A stretch of DNA of 36,348 nt from Actinomycetes bacterium (GTDB taxonomy: Bacteria; Actinomycetota; Actinomycetes; Streptosporangiales; Streptosporangiaceae). The notes beneath the pieces were generated by a model that made no database searches, was not told the origin of the DNA, and saw only the letters and a list, made by a program, of their open reading frames with translations. The position numbers were made by a program, and so were the translations under genes. Positions within the stretch are counted from its first letter, which is position 1, and every line of letters begins with the position of its first letter. The stretch covers positions 1-36,348 of the forward strand of contig JAOPYM010000026.1 of the NCBI GenBank assembly GCA_025964615.1. The letters are read 5' to 3'. This document shows, in pieces, positions 31,686 to 36,348 of the stretch.

Positions 31686-32408
31686 TCAGTAGTGGCGGCG
31701 GTCCCGGCGGGCGGCCCGCAGTTCGCGGAGCCGGTCCCTTCGCTCGTCGCGGAGCACCCGGCGCTGCTCCCTGGCCACCTGCCGTTCGGCCCTCGGCAGC
31801 TGCCGCTTGACGTCGATGCCGCCGAACAGGCAGTACCCGGTCAGCCTGATCACCGGGGCGTTCGGGTCGGCCGGCTGGTCTGCGTCCACCGACCGGCCAC
31901 CGAAGATGGCCGAGCCCGAGTCGATGACCCGGACCCCCGGCGGTACCTTGATTTCCACGCCGCCGAAGATGCAGGTCACATTGATCGTGACCTCCCGCTG
32001 GGACAGCACGGCCTCGCGGAAGTCGAGGTCGACGCCGCCGAACAGGGTGAAGACGTTGGTCTCCGGTTCGACCAGCCAGCGGCCCTTGCGCTCCGCGCCG
32101 CCGAAGATGGCGACGATGCCCGACGACTGCAGGAGCGGGGCGGGCAGTGGCGGGGTCTGCGGCTGGGGCGCGGGCGCGCCCGTCGCGGGCAGGTCCTCCA
32201 GGAGCGGGGCCAGCTCGGCGTACGTTCGGGCCGAGTAGACCTGGTCGATGCGTTCGGAGTGCTCTTCGGGGGTCAGCCGGCCCTCGGCGAGCGCCTCGCG
32301 CAACTGGTCCGCGACCCGGTCGCGGTCGGCGTCGGAGGCGCGCAGACGCGACGGCTCGGGCTGTGCGGGAGGCTGTTCTGGAAGGTCCACGGGTACATCA
32401 TCGCGCAC
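31686..32408 (-). CDS. DUF1707 / LiaF-like C-terminal domain protein
   Basis: A 240-residue protein. A DUF1707 domain (RASDADRDRVADQLREALAEGRL onward, about residues 20-75) is followed by a beta-rich domain. That domain has five FGG turns (IFGGAE, LFGGVD, IFGGVE, IFGGRS, LFGGID), as in the LiaF-like cell-wall-active-antibiotic response family. A basic C-terminal tail rich in Arg follows. No membrane helix is seen. The function is unknown, though LiaF homologues sense envelope stress. The frame extends to 32540; I chose the GTG at 32408 and a GTG at 32390 is an alternative. Neither has a good ribosome site. It diverges from the DUF167 gene with 43 bases between. Confidence 0.85.
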   Translation of the reverse strand: MRDDVPVDLPEQPPAQPEPSRLRASDADRDRVADQLREALAEGRLTPEEHSERIDQVYSARTYAELAPLLEDLPATGAPAPQPQTPPLPAPLLQSSGIVAIFGGAERKGRWLVEPETNVFTLFGGVDLDFREAVLSQREVTINVTCIFGGVEIKVPPGVRVIDSGSAIFGGRSVDADQPADPNAPVIRLTGYCLFGGIDVKRQLPRAERQVAREQRRVLRDERRDRLRELRAARRDRRHY

Positions 32409-32451
32409 GAGATGTATCTCAACCAAGCCCCAACCTGAGGAGGGTGAAGAG

Positions 32452-32721
32452 GTGACGAGGATCTCGATCCGGGTGGGTCCTGGCGCTTCACGGACGAAGG
32501 TGGGCGGGGTCCACGGCGACGCGCTGGTGGTCAAGGTCACGGCCCGCGCGGTCGAAGGTCAGGCCACCGAGGCGGCGCTGGCAGCCCTTGCGACCGCCCT
32601 TGGCGTGCGGCGCAGGGAGATTCGCCTGGTCAGCGGCCAGACCGGCCGTGACAAGGTCGTCGAGATCGACGGTGATGTGGCGTACATCACTCTGAGGATT
32701 GACGAACTCAAGGGTTCTTGA
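32452..32721 (+). CDS. DUF167 (YggU family) protein
   Basis: An 89-residue protein with the DUF167 pattern: an N-terminal strand (RISIRVGPGASRTKVGG), ALVVKVTARAVEGQATEAAL, and SGQTGRDKVVEIDG near the end. The family is small, widespread and of unknown function. The frame is open from 32248, but the GTG at 32452 has GAGGAGGG seven bases upstream and matches the family start. Confidence 0.9.
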   Translation: MTRISIRVGPGASRTKVGGVHGDALVVKVTARAVEGQATEAALAALATALGVRRREIRLVSGQTGRDKVVEIDGDVAYITLRIDELKGS

Positions 32722-32790
32722 CCTCTCGTCACTGGGCATATGCGGCGTGTGACGATCCCGGGTTGTTTGCCGTCCGACGAACGGAGACTT

Positions 32791-33321
32791 ATGCTGCCCG
32801 CACTGCCTGTCGAGAAGATCAGCGCGAGGGGGCCCGACATGGCCGAGGGGAGGGACGCACCGTCCCCCGGAGAGACCCGTAGTTCTACGGGTACGACCAG
32901 GCGGCGGTCGGCGTCCGTACCAGAGCTGGCGGCGGAGCTGTTGCCCGTCCGTGAAGGTGAGAACCGCTGGACCGCAGCGGAGCTCCAGGAGGTCCGCACC
33001 AGGCTCGAGGATGAGATCACCGAGCTCACCGAGGAGATCTCGGTGGCGGAGCTCCAGATAGCCGAGGGGGACGGCACCGATGGTGCCGGGGATGACCAGG
33101 CCGATCTGGGTGCCAAGACGTACGAGCGCGAGCATGAGATGTCTCTCGCCTACAATTCTCGTGACCTGCTCGAACAGAACGAGCGGGCAATCGAGCGGAT
33201 CGAGGCCGGGACGTACGGAGTCTGTGAGTCCTGTGGCAAGCCGATCGGCAAGGCGCGCCTGCAGGCCTTTCCACGTGCGACCCTGTGTGTGACATGCAAA
33301 CAACGCGAGGAGCGTCGCTGA
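32791..33321 (+). CDS. TraR/DksA-type zinc finger protein
   Basis: A 176-residue protein. A variable N-terminus (about 60 residues) leads to a charged helical hairpin ([20 protein letters not shown] onward). A four-cysteine zinc finger closes it: C145, C148, C166, C169 (CESCGKPIG...CVTC). DksA proteins insert a coiled coil into the secondary channel of RNA polymerase; actinobacterial members of this type are less studied and may not do so. The ATG at 32791 has CGGAG four bases upstream. ATG 32839, with GAGGGGG upstream, is a good alternative and ATG 32740 is less likely on codon bias. It overlaps lspA. Confidence 0.88.
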   Translation: MLPALPVEKISARGPDMAEGRDAPSPGETRSSTGTTRRRSASVPELAAELLPVREGENRWTAAELQEVRTRLEDEITELTEEISVAELQIAEGDGTDGAGDDQADLGAKTYEREHEMSLAYNSRDLLEQNERAIERIEAGTYGVCESCGKPIGKARLQAFPRATLCVTCKQREERR

Positions 33322-33950
33322 GCGACGCCAAAGAACCCAACGACGGCGCAGCCGGTCCCGTACGGGACCGGCCGCGCCGTGTCGCCGTACTGGTGGTGAT
33401 CGCCGCCGCCGTGCTGGCCCTGGACGTGATCTCCAAGGTCGTGATGGTAGCCCAGCTCTCGGACCGGCCGCCGATCAGGCTGTTCGGCGGGCTGCTGACG
33501 CTGCTCGTCACCCGCAACAGCGGGGCGGCCTTCTCCATCGGCACCGGGATGACCTTCGTCTTCACCCTGATCGCGGCCGCCGTCGTCGTGGCGATCCTGA
33601 GGACGGCCAGGAACCTTCGCAGCCTGCCCTGGGCCATCGTGCTCGGGCTGCTGCTCGGCGGTGCCATGGGCAACCTGGTCGACCGCCTGTTCCGCTCGCC
33701 GGGACGCTTCGCCGGCCATGTGGTCGACTGGATCGAGCTGCCGCACTGGCCGGTGTTCAACCTGGCCGACTCGGCGATCGTCTGCGGCGGCGCCATCGCC
33801 GTGCTGCTCGCGGCCAAGGGGCTCCAGATCGACGGCACCCGCGCTGCGGACGCCGGTACGGGCCAGAAGGAGACGGCCGACGCCGGAATCGATGCGCCCA
33901 CCCCGGCCGAAGAGCCGGACGCGCCGCCGAAGCCGGAGGGCAAGGCCTGA
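33294..33950 (+). CDS. lspA: Signal peptidase II (lipoprotein)
   Basis: A 218-residue membrane aspartyl protease that cuts signal peptides from prolipoproteins after lipid attachment. Four membrane segments are visible. The motifs [18 protein letters not shown] and FNLADSAIV carry the catalytic Asp pair, D130 and D159. The C-terminal tail after about residue 177 is acidic and Pro-rich. The start is unclear. ATG 33294 overlaps the zinc finger gene by 28 bases and lacks a ribosome site. CTG 33318 overlaps its stop codon and has GAGGAG five bases upstream. GTG 33285 is a third option. Confidence 0.93.
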   Translation: MQTTRGASLSDAKEPNDGAAGPVRDRPRRVAVLVVIAAAVLALDVISKVVMVAQLSDRPPIRLFGGLLTLLVTRNSGAAFSIGTGMTFVFTLIAAAVVVAILRTARNLRSLPWAIVLGLLLGGAMGNLVDRLFRSPGRFAGHVVDWIELPHWPVFNLADSAIVCGGAIAVLLAAKGLQIDGTRAADAGTGQKETADAGIDAPTPAEEPDAPPKPEGKA

Positions 33951-34879
33951 TGGCGGATGTACGGAGCCTTCCCGTGCCCGACGGCCTGGAGGGCGAACGG
34001 ATCGACGCCGCCCTGGCCAGGCTGTTCGGGCTGTCCAGGTCGCGGGCCGCCGACGTGATCGCCGCGGGGGACGTCTTCCTGGACGGCAGCCCGGTCTCCA
34101 AGTCGGACCGGGTGCACGGCGGTGCCTGGCTCGAGGTGACCCTGCCGCCGCCGCCCACCGCGCCGGTGGCGGTGCCCGAGCCGGTGCCCGGCATGACGAT
34201 CCTGTACGAGGACGAAGACATCGTCGTGGTCAACAAGCCCATCGGGGTCGCCGCCCATCCGACGACCGGCTGGACGGGCCCGACCGTGATCGGCGGGCTG
34301 CTCGGCACCGGCCACACCGTCGCGACCAGCGGTGCGGCCGAGCGGCAGGGCATCGTGCACCGCCTGGACGCCAACACCACCGGGTGCATGGTGGTGGCCA
34401 AGAGCGAGGTCGCGTACTCGAGGCTCAAGCGGGCCTTCAAGGAACGTGAGATCGAAAAGCGCTACCACGCGCTGGTGCAGGGCCATCCGGACCCGTTCCG
34501 TGGCACCGTCGACGCGCCGATCGACCGGCATCCGTCCGGGAACGGCAAGTTCGCAGTGGTGGCGGGTGGTAAGCCGTCGGTCACGCACTACGACACTATC
34601 GAGGCGTTCCGGGCGGCGAGCCTGCTCGACATCAACCTGGAGACCGGCCGTACCCACCAGATCCGGGTGCACATGTCGGCGCTCAGGCATCCGTGCGTGG
34701 GGGACCTGCTGTACGGCGCGGACCCAACCCTGTCGGCCCGGCTCGGTCTGACCAGGCAGTGGCTGCACGCCCGGCGCCTGGCCTTCGAGCACCCGACCCA
34801 TGGCGAGCGGGTGGAGTTCGAGAGCGCCTACCCGGCGGACCTGGAGCGGGCGCTGGAGATCGTACGCGCCGAATCCTGA
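33950..34879 (+). CDS. RluA family 23S rRNA-type pseudouridine synthase
   Basis: A 309-residue enzyme that converts uridine to pseudouridine in RNA. An S4 RNA-binding domain occupies about residues 12-75 ([26 protein letters not shown]). The catalytic domain follows, with HRLDANTTG (Asp140), the KRYHALVQG segment and [24 protein letters not shown]. Members with an S4 domain are RluD-like; the exact target uridines are not readable. The ATG shares a base with the lspA stop (TGATG). The lspA-rluA order is common in Gram-positive bacteria. Confidence 0.95.
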   Translation: MADVRSLPVPDGLEGERIDAALARLFGLSRSRAADVIAAGDVFLDGSPVSKSDRVHGGAWLEVTLPPPPTAPVAVPEPVPGMTILYEDEDIVVVNKPIGVAAHPTTGWTGPTVIGGLLGTGHTVATSGAAERQGIVHRLDANTTGCMVVAKSEVAYSRLKRAFKEREIEKRYHALVQGHPDPFRGTVDAPIDRHPSGNGKFAVVAGGKPSVTHYDTIEAFRAASLLDINLETGRTHQIRVHMSALRHPCVGDLLYGADPTLSARLGLTRQWLHARRLAFEHPTHGERVEFESAYPADLERALEIVRAES

Positions 34880-34900
34880 TCTCGGGGCCGGCCGGGATGG

Positions 34901-35005
34901 TCATCGGAGTGCGTTCTCTTCGGCCGCCTCCAGGCCGGCCTCGATCACGGTCCGCATGATCCGCGCCAGCCTGGCCGGGTACGTGCTGCCGGATGCGGGG
35001 CGCAA
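34901..35005 (-). pseudogene. 34-codon minus-strand reading frame, probable gene remnant
   Basis: Read from TTG 35005 it ends MRTVIEAGLEAAEENALR with a TGA at 34901-34903. From codon 7 on, about 24 of 28 third positions are G or C, as in real genes here. It has no ribosome site, and an in-frame stop lies just upstream. It looks like the C-terminal end of a lost gene. I do not recognise the family. Confidence 0.35.
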
Positions 35006-35063
35006 CGATACCCTCGGCTGTCATGACCTAATGGGATATGGCGCCTTACCGAGTCGGATACGT

Positions 35064-35069
35064 TACCGT
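35064..35069 (+). promoter_or_regulatory. Candidate -10 box for a leaderless azlC transcript
   Basis: TACCGT ends six bases before the ATG at 35076, with no ribosome site between. An overlapping TACGTT lies at 35059-35064. The arrangement copies that seen before the methyltransferase gene. No good -35 box is visible. Confidence 0.45.
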
Positions 35070-35075
35070 CCTCGC

Positions 35076-35738
35076 ATGGTGACGGAGGTGCGGCGTCGGG
35101 CGGTACGCGACGGGCTCGGCGTGGGGCTCGCGGTGGGCGTATTCGGAGCGGTGTTCGGCGCGGCGGCAGCCACCGCCGGGCTCTCCGTGCCACAGGCCTG
35201 TGTGCTCAGCCTGCTGGCCTTCACGGGCGCCTCCCAGTTCGCCCTGATCGGCGTGCTCTCCAGCGGAGGCAGTCTGCTCGCCGGCGTTCTCGGCGCGGTG
35301 CTGCTCGGCGGGCGTAACGCACTCTACGGGCTGCGCCTGGCCGGACTGCTGAACGTCCGCGGGCTCCGCCGCGTGGGTACGGCGCACTTCGTCATCGACG
35401 AGACCACCGCCGTGGCCACCGCACAAGCCGACCCACGGGCGGCCCGCGCCGGTTTCGCAGCCACGGCAGTCAGCGTGTACCTGGTCTGGAACCTCACCAC
35501 CCTGCTCGGTGCGCTCGGTGCGTCCCGGATCGGTGATCCCCGGACGTACGGTCTCGACGCGGTCGGCCCGGCCGTCTTCCTGGCGCTGCTCTGGCCCCGC
35601 CTGCGCGAGGGGGCCACCGAACGCCGGGTCGCGCTCGGCGCCGCCGCCATCGCCGCGGCGGCCACCCCGTTCCTGCCCCCCGGTGTGCCGGTGATGCTCG
35701 CCGCGGTCGCCGCGCTGGCCGGGGTGGTGCACGCATGA
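35076..35738 (+). CDS. azlC: AzlC family amino-acid exporter, large subunit
   Basis: A 220-residue membrane protein of the AzlC family. Family segments include GLSVPQACVLSLLAFTGASQFA in the second helix, GGRNALYGLRLAGLL, and HFVIDETTAVA. About five to seven membrane helices are seen. With AzlD it forms an exporter of branched-chain amino acids or analogues. The ATG at 35076 lacks a ribosome site and fits a leaderless start; the open frame continues upstream only in non-homologous sequence. It overlaps azlD by ATGA. Confidence 0.92.
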   Translation: MVTEVRRRAVRDGLGVGLAVGVFGAVFGAAAATAGLSVPQACVLSLLAFTGASQFALIGVLSSGGSLLAGVLGAVLLGGRNALYGLRLAGLLNVRGLRRVGTAHFVIDETTAVATAQADPRAARAGFAATAVSVYLVWNLTTLLGALGASRIGDPRTYGLDAVGPAVFLALLWPRLREGATERRVALGAAAIAAAATPFLPPGVPVMLAAVAALAGVVHA

Positions 35739-36049
35739 ACATCTGGATCGCGGTGATCGCGACGAGCCTCGGCTGCTACGCGCTCAAGCTGGCCGGCCTG
35801 GTCATCCCGCAGCGGGTCCTGGAGGCACCGAGGGTACGGCGCTTCACGCTGCTCGTCCCGGTGGCCCTGCTGACCGCGCTGATCGCCGTGCAGACCTTCG
35901 CGCACGGCCGGGCGCTGGAGGCCGACGGCCCCCGCCTGGCGGGCCTCGGCGTGGCGGTGGTGGCCCTGCTGCTGCGCGCCCCGTTCCTGGTGGTCGTTGT
36001 CTCCGCCGCGGCCACCGCCGCCGTCCTCCGGGCTATCGGGTGGGGATGA
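35735..36049 (+). CDS. azlD: AzlD family amino-acid exporter, small subunit
   Basis: A 104-residue protein with three to four membrane segments and the AzlD pattern: MNIWIAVIATSLGCYALKLAG at the start, VLEAPRVRRFTLLVPVALLTALI in the middle, then [22 protein letters not shown]. It is the partner of AzlC. The ATG overlaps the azlC stop by four bases. Its 3' end overlaps a cupin remnant on the other strand. Confidence 0.92.
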   Translation: MNIWIAVIATSLGCYALKLAGLVIPQRVLEAPRVRRFTLLVPVALLTALIAVQTFAHGRALEADGPRLAGLGVAVVALLLRAPFLVVVVSAAATAAVLRAIGWG

Positions 36050-36116
36050 TCACGTAGGTCTTGCGGAGAGTCTCGTGGATCTCCCAGGTGCCCTTCCAGC
36101 CGTCCGGCAGCACGCA
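36033..36116 (-). pseudogene. C-terminal remnant of a cupin-domain gene
   Basis: On the minus strand the reading VLPDGWKGTWEIHETLRKTY ends a few residues later at a TAG (complement of 36033-36035). This matches the last strands of small EutQ/DUF861-type cupins. An in-frame TGA lies just upstream, and no cupin sequence precedes it. Only about 27 codons survive, so the rest has been deleted. Confidence 0.6.
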
Positions 36117-36306
36117 AGATCATGATGCCCGGCCTCACCATACGTGGGGTACCGGGGACGTCCTGTGCGCAGTGCCAGGCCCTCGTGATCTGGGTGGAGT
36201 ATGGAGTGTCGGACACCTCTCGGCGCACCCCTTCAACGTCGCCCGAAGAGGGTCCGGTACGGACTAATGTTGGTGGGTCTGAAGGGGCCTCCGGGGAAGG
36301 GATCAC
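36117..36306. other. Intergenic region before dnaE
   Basis: I see no supported gene here. TAATGT at 36265-36270 is a fair -10 candidate for dnaE, 37 bases before its start, without a clear -35 box. The stretch has open frames on both strands with unconvincing codon bias. Confidence 0.4.
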
Positions 36307-36348
36307 GTGGCTGACTCGTTCGTCCACCTGCATGTTCATACCGAGTAT
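36307..36348 (+). CDS. dnaE: DNA polymerase III alpha subunit, first 14 codons
   Basis: The last 42 bases read (V/M)ADSFVHLHVHTEY, the conserved opening of bacterial DnaE, whose PHP domain begins with HLHVHTEYS. A GGGGAAGGGA ribosome site precedes the GTG at 36307 by good spacing. DnaE is the replicative polymerase subunit. The rest lies beyond the window. Confidence 0.9.
   Translation, partial: MADSFVHLHVHTEY

Noticed and set aside
36121-36348. Plus-strand frame from ATG 36121 through the dnaE start
   Set aside because: No ribosome site, weak codon bias and no recognisable family; it is out of phase with dnaE.

Overview
This is a GC-rich, gene-dense actinobacterial chromosome segment. The DNQ-free mDAP-type MurE (DNPR motif), Wag31-type DivIVA, SepF, an F420-type luciferase-like oxidoreductase, a PGKGP-loop EF-P, and GTG or leaderless starts all point to Actinobacteria. 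murC lies between murG and ftsQ, unlike the Streptomyces order as I remember it. With the sequence flavour this suggests a Streptosporangiales-like organism (Streptosporangium, Nonomuraea, Microbispora or relatives). That is an inference, not a database result.

Layout. (1) 1-3031: 3' end of a crotonase-fold gene, a four-copy 15-bp repeat, an F420-type oxidoreductase, a long hairpin and an M24 aminopeptidase. (2) 3068-6655: efp-nusB, a methyltransferase with a probable leaderless promoter, dinB, and a DUF3040 membrane protein. (3) 6677-11300, minus strand: a moxR-DUF58-transglutaminase operon with tight junctions. (4) 11301-11709: a divergent control region holding the mraZ promoter, four GTGGRG boxes at exact 10-bp spacing, and an inverted two-box copy. 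(5) 11710-27555: the division and cell wall (dcw) cluster mraZ-rsmH-ftsL-ftsI-murE-murF-mraY-murD-ftsW-murG-murC-ftsQ-ftsZ, mostly with ATGA/GTGA overlaps. The exceptions are a 214-bp leader before rsmH and a 310-bp control region before ftsZ. (6) 27559-30147: ylmE-sepF-ylmG-divIVA. No ylmD gene lies between ftsZ and ylmE. (7) 30310-32721: an unrecognised membrane protein with two H-x3-C...C-x2-C modules, a DUF1707/LiaF-like protein and a DUF167 protein. (8) 32791-36348: a DksA/TraR-type zinc finger protein, lspA, an RluA-family pseudouridine synthase, azlC-azlD flanked by two minus-strand coding remnants, and the first 14 codons of dnaE.

Function. The core makes lipid II (MurC-F, MraY, MurG), polymerises and cross-links it at the septum (FtsW, FtsI with FtsQ and FtsL), builds and anchors the Z ring (FtsZ, SepF) and directs polar growth (DivIVA). 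MraZ probably controls the front of the operon.

Most of the window is well-known biology. The least explained items are the duplicated metal-site membrane protein next to divIVA, the inverted MraZ-like site upstream of mraZ, the strong palindrome in the ftsZ leader, the 27-bp hairpin before the aminopeptidase gene, and the coding scars around azlCD. I see no tRNA, rRNA, CRISPR array, transposase or prophage gene.
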